DNA from: Burkholderia cepacia GG4
Lineage (GTDB): Bacteria > Pseudomonadota > Gammaproteobacteria > Burkholderiales > Burkholderiaceae
Length of the DNA: 64,000 bases
Assembly (NCBI RefSeq): GCF_000292915.1
Contig: NC_018514.1
Span: 1,860,001-1,924,000 of the forward strand
Direction of reading: 5' to 3'
Part shown: positions 57,213 through 64,000 of the stretch, piece after piece
Layout: the number at the start of each line of letters is the position of its first letter
Position numbering within the stretch: the stretch's first letter is position 1
Notes under the pieces: generated by a model
Told to the model about the DNA's origin: nothing
Databases searched by the model: none
The model's input: only the letters and a program-made list of their open reading frames with translations
Made by a program: the position numbers and the translations under genes

Positions 57213-58058
57213 TCAGCCTGTCACCGCGAGAATCACGCTCGATGCCTTGAACAGCGCGATCGCCCGCCGGCCGGCGTCGAGCCGCAACGCACCGACGCTG
57301 TTGTTCGTGACCACGGCCGTCAGCGTCCCGCCGCCGTCGAGCGCCAGCGTCACCTCGCTGTTCACCGCGCCCGCCGCAACGGCCTCGACCGTCCCGTGCA
57401 ACTGGTTGCGCGCGGAGACCTTCAACGCTGCGTCGGTGTCGCCGTCGTCGTCGACGGCCAGCACGACCCACGACGCCTTCACCAGCGCGCACGCCGCCGC
57501 GCCCGGTTGCAGCCCGAGCGCGTCGGCGCTCTCGTGCGTCAGCACCGCGACGATCACCTGCCCGCCAGGTAGCACGAGCGTCGCCTCGTCGTTCACCGTG
57601 CCGCGCACGATCGACTCGACCTTGCCGAACAACTGGTTGCGCGCGCTCGTCTTCATCCCGATCCGGCCGATCAGCGCCCAGTCGACGTCGAAGCCGGCTA
57701 CCGCCGCGCTCGCGGCCTCGATGAAGCGGCGATGCTCGCGCTCGATCGTGCGGAACGCGGCGATCAGCGACGTCGCGCGCGGTGTGAGCGTCGTGCCGCC
57801 GCCGCCCTTGCCGCCCGTCGAGCGTGTCACAAGCGGCTCGCCGGCCAGGTTGTTCATTGTGTCGATCGCATCCCACGCGGCCTTGTAGCTGAGCCCGACG
57901 GCCTTCGCCGCGCGCGTGATCGAACCGGTGTCGCCGATCGCCGCGAGCAGCGCGATGCGGGTGGCGCCGCCGAGCGTCTGCTCGCCCGCGCGCAGCCACA
58001 GTTCGCCGCCCAGTTCGAGCGGTCCGGCAGAGGAAGAAGGCGACGACGCGTCTCTCAT
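57213..58058 (-). CDS. modE: ModE-type molybdate-responsive regulator with two Mop domains
   Basis: 281 residues. The N-terminal winged helix-turn-helix (~25-110) has RIALLAAIGDTGSITRAAKAVGLSYKAAWDAIDTMNNLAGEPLV, the LysR-like ModE type. Two tandem Mop/TOBE repeats follow, each opening with a near-identical SARNQL(F/H)G motif: KTSARNQLFGKVESIVRGTV (~135-200) and KVSARNQLHGTVEAVAAGAV (~213-280). Molybdate-bound dimer represses modABC in known systems. It is convergent with modC. Confidence 0.94.
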   Translation of the reverse strand: MRDASSPSSSAGPLELGGELWLRAGEQTLGGATRIALLAAIGDTGSITRAAKAVGLSYKAAWDAIDTMNNLAGEPLVTRSTGGKGGGGTTLTPRATSLIAAFRTIEREHRRFIEAASAAVAGFDVDWALIGRIGMKTSARNQLFGKVESIVRGTVNDEATLVLPGGQVIVAVLTHESADALGLQPGAAACALVKASWVVLAVDDDGDTDAALKVSARNQLHGTVEAVAAGAVNSEVTLALDGGGTLTAVVTNNSVGALRLDAGRRAIALFKASSVILAVTG

Positions 58059-58106
58059 CGGTCTGTCTGAAGAAAACGGGCGGTCATTATAGTGAGCGCG
58101 CGCCGC

Positions 58107-59735
58107 TCAACGCGCCTTGCCGTCGAGCCTCGGCGCGCGCAGGCTCGCGAGCAGCGCCTCGGCGTCGCTCGCCGCGCGTTGCGCAAGCGCGGCGCCGTAG
58201 CCGCGCACGAAACCGAGCTGGTACGAGGGCGCGGCCAGTTGCTCGAGATGATGAAGCGCCACGATCGTGTCGTTCGCTTCGCCGAGCACGCTCTGCACGC
58301 GCGCGAGCGTCTTGACCGTTTCGGTGCGCGTGCGGCGCGACGCCAGCGACGCGAAGAATTCGAGCGCGTAGCGCAGCCGCTTCGCATCGATCCGCACCTG
58401 GTGCCGCGCGGCCGTATCGAGCGACGTGAGCGACGGCGACGCATACAGGTGACCGAACAGCCGTCGCACGCGCTTCGTCGCATGACGCCGCAGCGACGGT
58501 GCGTCGTCGTCGTCGCTGGCGGCCGCGGGCAGCGCGAGCATGCTCAGCCATTCGAGCCAGCCGAGCACCAGTCGCGCATAGCGCGCGGAATGCAGGGCCT
58601 GGCGCAGTTCGACCCGCGCGGCCACCGTCTGCGCGCGCGCGGCGTCGAGCGTGCCGCTCCACTCGGTGCTGCCGCCGTCGGCCGCGATCAGTGCGGGCAG
58701 GCTTTCGGTCGAGAACACGTCCCAGTCGCGCACCGTGCCGAGCAGCGCGGCGAGCCAGCGCAGGTCGACGCCGAAGGTTTCCTGCCATTGGTCGTCCGCG
58801 AAGCGCGGAAAGAAGCGCATCAGCGTGCGCAGCCGGCGCAGCGCGACGCGCATCTGGTGCACGAATTCGGGATCGTCGCGATCGAGCACCCCACCCTCGT
58901 TACCGAGCCACTGCGCGGCGATGTCGCCGGACAGCGCGAACAGCGCCGACCGCTGCGTGCGGATGCCGGTCAGGTCGACGAGTTGCGCCTTGACCGGCCC
59001 GGTGACGGCAGGCTCGCCCGCACACGTGCGATCGATCACGCTGGTCAGTTGCACGAACACGGGCCACGCGCCGCTGAGCTCGCGCGCGGCGGCGAACAGC
59101 GCGCGCAGTGCGGCCGTGCGTGCGGCGACGGTTTCCCAGTCGGGTGCCGCGAGGCGCAGCTCGACATGTCGGCGCGGCGGCTCGGCGCCGCCATGCACCG
59201 TGATGTCGTCGAGCGTCATCTCGACCACCACGCCGCTGTCGTCCGCCCATCGCCCGCGCCGCCGCTCGCTGACGAGCCGCAGCGGCGCCGGCCCGGACGA
59301 TGCGGCGGCAGTCGCGCCGTCAACGGCGCCGGACGTCTCGCCCTCGCCGGCAGCGTCCACCGGCGCCGCATCGGCGTGCGTGCCGGGCTCCGGCATCGCG
59401 ACGACGATTCCCGCATGCTCGGCGTCGAACAGTTCGCGCGCCATGACGCCGGGCGCGAACTGCTTCGTGCGGGAGGCGACGACACGCGGGCCGTTCGCGT
59501 TCGACTCGACCCACGTCCACCAGCACTCGCCAGGGTTCGGCTCGGCCTCCTCGACCTGACACGGCTCGATCGTCACGCGCTCATGGCCCCGACGCATCCG
59601 CACCTGCGGACAGATCCGCCACGCACGGACGAGTTCGGCGCCGAAGTCGCGCTGCTCGCCACGGGCCCGATTCCCCGCCTTGACCGGCCAGCCGTCCAGC
59701 GACAGGCATAACACGATTTCCAGCACACGCGACAT
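58107..59735 (-). CDS. CYTH/CHAD-type protein
   Basis: 542 residues from MSRVLEIVLCLSLDGWPVKAG at 59735. The N-terminal ~230 residues look like a diverged CYTH (triphosphate tunnel) domain: EIVLCLSLD resembles the ExExK strand only loosely, and the later PPRRHVELRL, which resembles the usual (E/S)EIELEL strand, supports it. The C-terminal ~270 residues are a CHAD domain of two helical repeats with conserved His: VHQMRVALRRLRTLMRFF and RHQVRIDAKRLRYALEFF. CHAD domains bind polyphosphate, so a role at polyphosphate or PHB granules is likely. The catalytic residues of CYTH appear incomplete. Confidence 0.82.
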   Translation of the reverse strand: MSRVLEIVLCLSLDGWPVKAGNRARGEQRDFGAELVRAWRICPQVRMRRGHERVTIEPCQVEEAEPNPGECWWTWVESNANGPRVVASRTKQFAPGVMARELFDAEHAGIVVAMPEPGTHADAAPVDAAGEGETSGAVDGATAAASSGPAPLRLVSERRRGRWADDSGVVVEMTLDDITVHGGAEPPRRHVELRLAAPDWETVAARTAALRALFAAARELSGAWPVFVQLTSVIDRTCAGEPAVTGPVKAQLVDLTGIRTQRSALFALSGDIAAQWLGNEGGVLDRDDPEFVHQMRVALRRLRTLMRFFPRFADDQWQETFGVDLRWLAALLGTVRDWDVFSTESLPALIAADGGSTEWSGTLDAARAQTVAARVELRQALHSARYARLVLGWLEWLSMLALPAAASDDDDAPSLRRHATKRVRRLFGHLYASPSLTSLDTAARHQVRIDAKRLRYALEFFASLASRRTRTETVKTLARVQSVLGEANDTIVALHHLEQLAAPSYQLGFVRGYGAALAQRAASDAEALLASLRAPRLDGKAR

Positions 59736-59861
59736 GGAAGCTCCTGCACATGAAGAATCGCCGGCACATCCTCCGTGCCGGCGTCGCCCGCGAGGCAGCT
59801 TCCATAGTACACGGCGCAAAAGCACCCTGGCGACGATCTGACCCTGCCGCCCTGTTGCGCG

Positions 59862-60245
59862 TCAAACGACGTATTGCGCGAGGCCGTTGCCGAACGACCA
59901 GTCCTCCTTCAGCACCTCGACCAGGCTGATGAACACGTCCTGCGGCCGCACGCCGGGCTCGCGCGCGAGGTTGTCGGCGATCGACCGGTACAGCGCCTGC
60001 TTCTGCTCGAGCGTGCGCGTGTTGTTCGCGGTGATCTGGATCATGACGAGATCGTCGCTGCGTTCGATGTCGAGGTAGTGGCGGCCGAACACGAAGTTCT
60101 CGGCCGAATGCTCGGTCACGACCATGAAGATGTCGTCCTCCGGCACGTTGAACCGGTGCATCAGCGCGCGATGCACGCCAGCGACGAGCGCCGCGCGGTA
60201 AGCGGCCGGCTTGCCTTCGCGCACTGCGATACGGGTGAATGGCAT
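59862..60245 (-). CDS. Tautomerase-family protein (Tautomerase_2 type)
   Basis: 127 residues from the ATG at 60245, giving Pro2 (MPFTRIAVREGKPAAYRAAL). EQKQALYRSIADNLAREPGVRPQDVFISLVEVLKEDWSFGNGLAQY is the typical end of the PF14552-like group, found near LysR genes. The reaction is unknown. The divergent LysR gene, which should be its regulator, is destroyed (see 60355-61335). Confidence 0.88.
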   Translation of the reverse strand: MPFTRIAVREGKPAAYRAALVAGVHRALMHRFNVPEDDIFMVVTEHSAENFVFGRHYLDIERSDDLVMIQITANNTRTLEQKQALYRSIADNLAREPGVRPQDVFISLVEVLKEDWSFGNGLAQYVV

Positions 60246-60308
60246 GGTCCTGCTCCTGTTGGTGACGTTGAAAAGCGGAAACACCACATCAGGTTAGGCG
60301 CGCAGAAC

Positions 60309-60360
60309 TATAATAAACAGTCATCGATAAATATTTCATTCATTTACATTTGAAATGAAA
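60309..60360. promoter_or_regulatory. Divergent control region of tautomerase and LysR remnant
   Basis: TATAAT (60309-60314) is a likely -10 for the LysR gene. ATTTCA (60333-60338)/TGAAAT (60351-60356) and TTTCATT/AATGAAA (60354-60360) form overlapping inverted repeats that resemble LysR-type sites and overlap the LysR start codon. Confidence 0.4.
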
Positions 60361-60480
60361 GTACTCGACCTCGATGCGGTGCGTGCGTTCGTGCTGGTCG
60401 CCGATCTCGCGAGTTTCACGCGCGCCGCGGATGCACTCGGCACCACGCAATCGGCTCGTCAGCCCTGAAACTGAAGCGAC
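60355..60480 (+). pseudogene. LysR-family regulator, 5' fragment
   Basis: The frame from 60355 reads MKVLDLDAVRAFVLVADLAS and continues into the helix-turn-helix (FTRAADALGTTQSA), then stops at 60466-60468 after 37 codons. Shifting by two bases restores the expected SLKLKR, so two inserted bases broke the frame near 60452-60465. Immediately after the codon for that Arg, similarity switches to atpA. Confidence 0.88.
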
Positions 60481-60771
60481 CCGCAAGCAGCTCGAGCGCG
60501 GCGCCGCGTGACGGAACTGCTGAAGCAGCCGCAGTACCAGCCGCTGCAGGTGTGGGAACTGGCCGTGTCGCTGTACGCCGCGAACAACGGCTACCTCGAC
60601 GATCTCGACGTCAAGCAAGTGCTGTCGTTCGAGAAGGGCCTGCGCGACAACCTGAAGACCAGCCACGCTGACCTCATCAAGCGCATCGAAGACACCAAGG
60701 ATCTCTCGAAGGACGACGAAGGCGCACTGCGCTCGGCAATCGAATCCTTCAAGAAGTCCGGTGCCTATTGA
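60477..60771 (+). pseudogene. ATP synthase alpha subunit, 3' fragment
   Basis: From about 60477 the sequence encodes TRKQLERGA and then, after a one-base loss that creates an in-frame stop near 60509, [20 protein letters not shown] through IRRIEDTK-like residues to SFKKSGAY and a stop at 60769-60771. This is the last ~95 residues of bacterial AtpA. An ORF could start at the GTG at 60508 to give 87 residues, but it lacks the nucleotide-binding domains and cannot work as a subunit. Confidence 0.9.
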
Positions 60772-60840
60772 TCCGCGAGTGACACACTGAGGCCGCGCGG
60801 GTGCTGATGCGCCCGCGCCGCTTCGGTCAAGGAGCAAGCT

Positions 60841-61258
60841 ATGGCTGGAATGAAGGAAATTCGCGGCAAGATCAAGAGCGTGCAGAACACGCGCAAGATC
60901 ACGAAGGCGATGGAGATGGTGGCTGCATCGAAGATGCGTCGCGCGCAGGAACGCATGCGCGCCGCTCGTCCGTATGCAGACAAGGTCCGTGCCATCGCCG
61001 CGCACATGAGCCGTGCGAACCCGGAGTACCGCCACCCGTTCATGGTGGCAAACGACGGCGCGCAGACGGCCGGCATCATCCTCGTCACGACGGACAAGGG
61101 TCTTTGCGGCGGTCTGAACACCAACGTGCTGCGTGCGACGGTGCAGAAGTTCAAGGAGCTGGAAGAGAAGGGCCAGAAGGTCGAAGCCACCGCGATCGGT
61201 AGCAAGGGCCTCGGGTTCCTGAACCGCTTCGGCGCGAAGGTGCTGTCGCAGGTCGTGC
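60841..61258 (+). pseudogene. ATP synthase gamma subunit, 5' fragment
   Basis: Residues 1-139 are a normal AtpG N-terminus: [20 protein letters not shown], then [15 protein letters not shown] and [19 protein letters not shown], ending at [10 protein letters not shown]. Full-length AtpG has about 290 residues and a C-terminal helix needed for the rotor, absent here. The reading frame runs on to 61335 through unrelated sequence, giving a 164-residue chimera. A ribosome site AAGGAGC (60828-60834) is retained, as in the atp operon. Confidence 0.92.
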
Positions 61259-61335
61259 TGTATTCGCGGGTGCGCGACGCCCGCGCGGCCGCCGCACTCC
61301 GCAGGTTTGCCGACAGCCTTGCAATCTCGGCGTAA
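61259..61335 (+). pseudogene. Probable 3' end of the interrupted LysR gene
   Basis: After the atpG similarity ends, the frame encodes [20 protein letters not shown] and a few more residues before TAA. The Ala-rich helix followed by LRRFADSLA resembles the last helix of LysR substrate-binding domains. The assignment rests on position and weak resemblance. Confidence 0.45.
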
Positions 61336-61376
61336 ACTAACGGGTTTCGCCGCCCGCAATCTCCTGAAGAATTCCG

Positions 61377-62300
61377 ATGAAGCCCGATGCCCGCAAGCAC
61401 CTCCGCGCCAACCTGCTAATGCTCGCCGCCGCCGCGATCTGGGGGTCGGCGTTCGTCGCGCAACGCCTGAGCCTCGACGTGATCGGGCCGTTCCTGTTCA
61501 CCGGGCTGCGCTTCCTGCTCGGCGCACTGGTACTGATCCCGCTGCTGACGTTCAACGCGGCGTCGCGCGCGCAGTTGGCGGCGATGCGCCGCGCGCCGGC
61601 GCTGCTGGTGCCTGGCCTCGCGCTCGGCGGGCTGCTCGCCGTGTCGATCTCGCTGCAGCAGTTCGGCCTGCAATACACGCGAGTCGCGAACGCCGGCTTC
61701 ATCAGCTCGCTGTACGTCGTGATCGTGCCGCTGATGGGCGTGTTCGCCCGCCATCGGATCGGCGCCAGCACGTGGTTCGGCGCGCTGCTCGCGGCGATCG
61801 GCCTGTACTTCCTCAGCATCGACGAGCATTTCTCGGTGCTTTACGGCGACTGGTTCCAGCTCGCCGGCGCCGTGATCATCGCCGCACACGTGATGGCCGT
61901 CGGCCATTTGGCGAAACGTCACGATCCGCTCGTGCTCGCGTTCCTGCAGTTCGTCGCATGCGGCGCGCTGTGCCTCGCGGTGGGCCTCGTGGCCGAGCCG
62001 TTCAGCGTCGCGATGCTGCGCAACGCGCTGCCGACGCTGCTGTACGGCGGGCTGCTGTCGGTGGGCGTCGGCTACACGCTGCAGGTCGTCGCGCAGCGCG
62101 ACGCGGCGCCCGCGCACGCGGCCGTGATCTTCAGCATGGAAGGCGTATTCGCGGCAATCGCCGGCTGGGCCGCGCTCGGCGAGACGCTGACGCTGCGCGC
62201 GCTGGTGGGCTGCGCGCTGATGCTCGCCGGCCTGCTCGCCTGCCAGTTGCTGCCGAACAGCGACGCGCGGAAAAAGGACGAGGACGCGCTGCCGGCGTGA
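61377..62300 (+). CDS. DMT-superfamily (EamA) exporter
   Basis: 307 residues, two EamA repeats with ten helices. MLAAAAIWGSAFVAQRLSLDVIGPFLFTGLRFLLGALVLIPLL is the typical first block, and the second repeat ends with FSMEGVFAAIAGWAALGETLTLRALVGCALMLAGLL. Family members export amino acids or other metabolites. It starts 41 bp after the LysR/atp wreck on the same strand. A TAAACT (61333-61338) could be its -10. Confidence 0.92.
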   Translation: MKPDARKHLRANLLMLAAAAIWGSAFVAQRLSLDVIGPFLFTGLRFLLGALVLIPLLTFNAASRAQLAAMRRAPALLVPGLALGGLLAVSISLQQFGLQYTRVANAGFISSLYVVIVPLMGVFARHRIGASTWFGALLAAIGLYFLSIDEHFSVLYGDWFQLAGAVIIAAHVMAVGHLAKRHDPLVLAFLQFVACGALCLAVGLVAEPFSVAMLRNALPTLLYGGLLSVGVGYTLQVVAQRDAAPAHAAVIFSMEGVFAAIAGWAALGETLTLRALVGCALMLAGLLACQLLPNSDARKKDEDALPA

Positions 62301-62313
62301 CACGTGCCGTCCC

Positions 62314-62319
62314 TATAAT
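62314..62319 (+). promoter_or_regulatory. Consensus -10 upstream of the sensor-like gene
   Basis: TATAAT 49 bp before the GTG at 62368, in the 67-bp gap after the DMT gene. The -35 is poor. Confidence 0.4.
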
Positions 62320-62367
62320 GGCGGTCCAGATGTTTTTCATGCCAACCGCTTTCGACAGGCCTGCTCC

Positions 62368-63147
62368 GTGACGTCCATTCCCGTCGATCCCGCCGCCGAC
62401 CTGCTGCGCGAACGCGCAGCGCACTATGCCGCCGAGGCGGCGCTGTTCCTGCGCGACCAGGCGCTCTCCACCGCATCGCACGACCTGCGCAGCCCGCTGA
62501 ACGCCATGCACAGCTGGGCGTATGTGCTCGAGCGCCAGCTCGCCAGCGCCGACCCGAACCTGCAGCGCGCCCTCGCGGGCATCCGCACGGGGATCGACCA
62601 GCAAGTGGCGCTGATCGACGACGTGCTCGACGCGCCACGCGCGGAAACGCGCACGCTCGCGCTCGCGCCGCAGTCGTTCGCGCTGCGCCCGTTGCTCGAC
62701 GACGCGCTCGCACTGGTGCGCTTCGCGCTCGCCGACGGGCGGCAGGTGACCATCGACGCGACGCTGCCCGACGGTGAGCCATCGCTGTCGGCCGATCGCG
62801 AGCGCCTCGCACAGGCGCTCTGGACGATGCTGACGACGGCCGTCGAAGCCAGTGCCGCCGGCGGCCGCGTGACATTCGTGTGCACGCGCGACGGCGCGCG
62901 GTGCGTCGTGCAGGTCGGCTGCGCCGTGAGCGCCGATGCCCTCGTCGATCCGGCGCTGCCGCACGCCTTCGAATCGTTCGCACGCCGCGAGATGCTGCGC
63001 ACGCGCGACGCAAGGCGGGTCGCATGGACGCTTGCCCTGTGCCAGCGCGTCGCGCTCGCACACGGCGGCACCTTCACGCACGATCCGCTCGCCGACGGTG
63101 CCACCGTCGCCCTCACGCTCTCCGTCCCCTGCGAGGCGCCGGTGTAA
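62368..63147 (+). CDS. Soluble histidine-kinase-like protein with degenerate ATPase domain
   Basis: 259 residues, GTG start, no membrane helix. The dimerisation helix keeps the phospho-acceptor context STASHDLRSPLNAMHSWAYVLERQL (His near 37). The C-terminal ~130 residues follow a HATPase_c plan, but the N box reads TMLTTAVEASAAGG where the family has an Asn, and the G1 DxGxG is replaced by VQVGCAVSADA. A residual ARREMLRTRDARRVAWTLALCQRVALAHGG matches the region before G2. ATP binding is doubtful. No response regulator is adjacent. Confidence 0.8.
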   Translation: MTSIPVDPAADLLRERAAHYAAEAALFLRDQALSTASHDLRSPLNAMHSWAYVLERQLASADPNLQRALAGIRTGIDQQVALIDDVLDAPRAETRTLALAPQSFALRPLLDDALALVRFALADGRQVTIDATLPDGEPSLSADRERLAQALWTMLTTAVEASAAGGRVTFVCTRDGARCVVQVGCAVSADALVDPALPHAFESFARREMLRTRDARRVAWTLALCQRVALAHGGTFTHDPLADGATVALTLSVPCEAPV

Positions 63148-63188
63148 GCAATCGGCCGCCCGACACATTACATTTTCCTTTCCGGCCC

Positions 63189-63194
63189 TATACT
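63189..63194 (+). promoter_or_regulatory. -10-like element before the CNNM transporter gene
   Basis: TATACT 30 bp upstream of the TTG start at 63224, with a CTGGAGCG ribosome site between. Confidence 0.4.
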
Positions 63195-63223
63195 GATGGG
63201 CCTGTCATGACTGGAGCGATTCT

Positions 63224-64000
63224 TTGTTACAGATCTTCGCGCTCATCGGCGCGTTGTTCCTGGTGGCCCTGAACGGGTTTTTCGTCGCAGCCGAATTCGG
63301 CCTCGTCAAACTGCGCGCGACGCGCGTCAAGACACTTGCCCGCAAGCACGGCCTGCGCGGGCGCATCCTCGCCATCGTGCACGGCCGGCTCGACGCGTAT
63401 CTGTCCGCCTGTCAGCTCGGCATCACGCTCGCGTCGCTCGGCCTCGGCTGGGTCGGCGAGCCGGCGTTCGCGGAACTGATCGGCCCGCTGCTCGACCTGA
63501 TCGGCGTGCAGTCGGAACGCATCGTGCACCTGATCTCGCTCGTGTTCGCGTTCTCGCTGATCTCGTTCCTGCACATCGTGGTCGGCGAACTGGCGCCGAA
63601 ATCGATGGCGATCCGCCAGTCGGAGAAGGTCGGCCTGTGGGTCGCGCTGCCGCTGTACGCGTTCTACTGGGCGATGTATCCGGCGATCTGGGTGCTCAAC
63701 AGCAGCGCCAACGCGGTGCTGAAACTGGCGGGGCTGTCGGCCGACCACGGCGGCGATGCGCACTACTCGACCGACGAACTGAAGCTAATCCTGCGCAGCC
63801 GCCGCAGCACGGCCGGCAACACGGCCCAGCCGGCGCGCGGCACGTACACCAACGACGAATGGAACACGCTCGCGCATTCGCTCGATTTTTCGTCGATGAC
63901 GGTGTCAGACCTGATGCGGCCGGCGCATGAAATGATCGGCCTGCGGCGCGACCTGCCGCTGCCCGACAACATGGAGATCGTCGCGCGGCACCGCTTCAGC
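63224..64000 (+). CDS. CNNM/TlyC-type (HlyC/CorC) transporter, 5' part
   Basis: The gene runs off the right edge; 259 residues are visible from a TTG start at 63224, chosen because it directly follows CTGGAGCG and no ATG or GTG fits. The N-terminal DUF21/CNNM domain has LNGFFVAAEFGLVKLRATRV, then CQLGITLASLGLGWVGEPAF and VVGELAPKSMAIRQSEKVGL, with about four helices. The visible end (TVSDLMRPAHEMIGL) begins the first CBS domain. Such proteins are linked to magnesium or cobalt efflux; the old name hemolysin is misleading. Confidence 0.92.
   Translation, partial: MLQIFALIGALFLVALNGFFVAAEFGLVKLRATRVKTLARKHGLRGRILAIVHGRLDAYLSACQLGITLASLGLGWVGEPAFAELIGPLLDLIGVQSERIVHLISLVFAFSLISFLHIVVGELAPKSMAIRQSEKVGLWVALPLYAFYWAMYPAIWVLNSSANAVLKLAGLSADHGGDAHYSTDELKLILRSRRSTAGNTAQPARGTYTNDEWNTLAHSLDFSSMTVSDLMRPAHEMIGLRRDLPLPDNMEIVARHRFS

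Noticed and set aside
58092..59711. 539-codon plus-strand frame opposite the CHAD gene
   Set aside because: Antisense shadow; minus-strand CHAD motifs are clear.
60477..61258. The atp-like DNA as a genuine second ATP synthase locus
   Set aside because: Both subunits are partial, atpA is frameshifted, and no other atp genes flank it.

Overview
The window is a GC-rich, densely coded stretch of a Burkholderia genome, most likely a Burkholderia cepacia complex species. Supporting signs are the codon usage, a BPSS1780-type membrane protein, a DUF3563 mini-gene, a long Lys/Ala/Thr-rich RpoD N-terminus and tandem multidrug pumps. From memory, in this genus rpoD, dnaG, dxs and polA lie on the second chromosome; that placement is recalled, not shown by the sequence.

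Layout. (1) 1-4632: a long stretch without a gene, a flavin-dependent luciferase-like oxidoreductase and a large MscS-type channel. (2) 4705-18427: efflux island. A TetR/CecR-like regulator diverges from an EmrA/EmrB/NodT tripartite pump over a palindromic operator. A complete RND pump (adaptor, HAE1 transporter, outer-membrane lipoprotein) follows, translationally coupled to an OmpR-type response regulator, a histidine-kinase-like protein with no ATPase domain, and an orphan LolC/E-type permease. (3) 19116-22640: a secreted sedolisin (S53) protease and a cardiolipin-synthase-like phospholipase D lipoprotein. (4) 22951-35194: housekeeping block on the minus strand: tRNA with CAT anticodon (probably Ile2), rpoD, dnaG, yqeY family, rpsU, a flavoprotein, folE2, dxs, ispA and xseB, with tsaD on the plus strand. 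(5) 35465-43992: Rieske oxygenase, mercaptopyruvate-type sulfurtransferase, Tat-exported dienelactone hydrolase, NDH-2, polA, and a LOG-family protein whose start is one base from that of polA. (6) 44387-52486: a small periplasmic protein, a decayed LysR gene, a GlxA-type regulator, a two-unit tautomerase, AMP nucleosidase, DUF2782, thrB, a BPSS1780 membrane protein, the ohrR/ohr peroxide pair, and a 58-residue DUF3563 gene under a palindromic promoter. (7) 52568-64000: a PHB-depolymerase-type esterase, PAP2 phosphatase, modABC with a convergent modE, a CYTH/CHAD protein, a tautomerase, a wrecked LysR gene, a DMT exporter, a degenerate sensor kinase and the start of a CNNM/CBS transporter.

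The most unusual object is at 60355-61335. The LysR gene that should regulate the divergent tautomerase is interrupted after its helix-turn-helix by about 780 bp. That DNA codes for the last ~95 residues of ATP synthase alpha, the atpA-atpG spacer and the first ~139 residues of ATP synthase gamma. It looks like a displaced copy of part of the atp operon. Other points of interest are two defective histidine-kinase-like genes, a ribosome-binding site folded into a hairpin before the RND operon, a ModC without its molybdate-binding domain, and several perfect palindromes in intergenic DNA.
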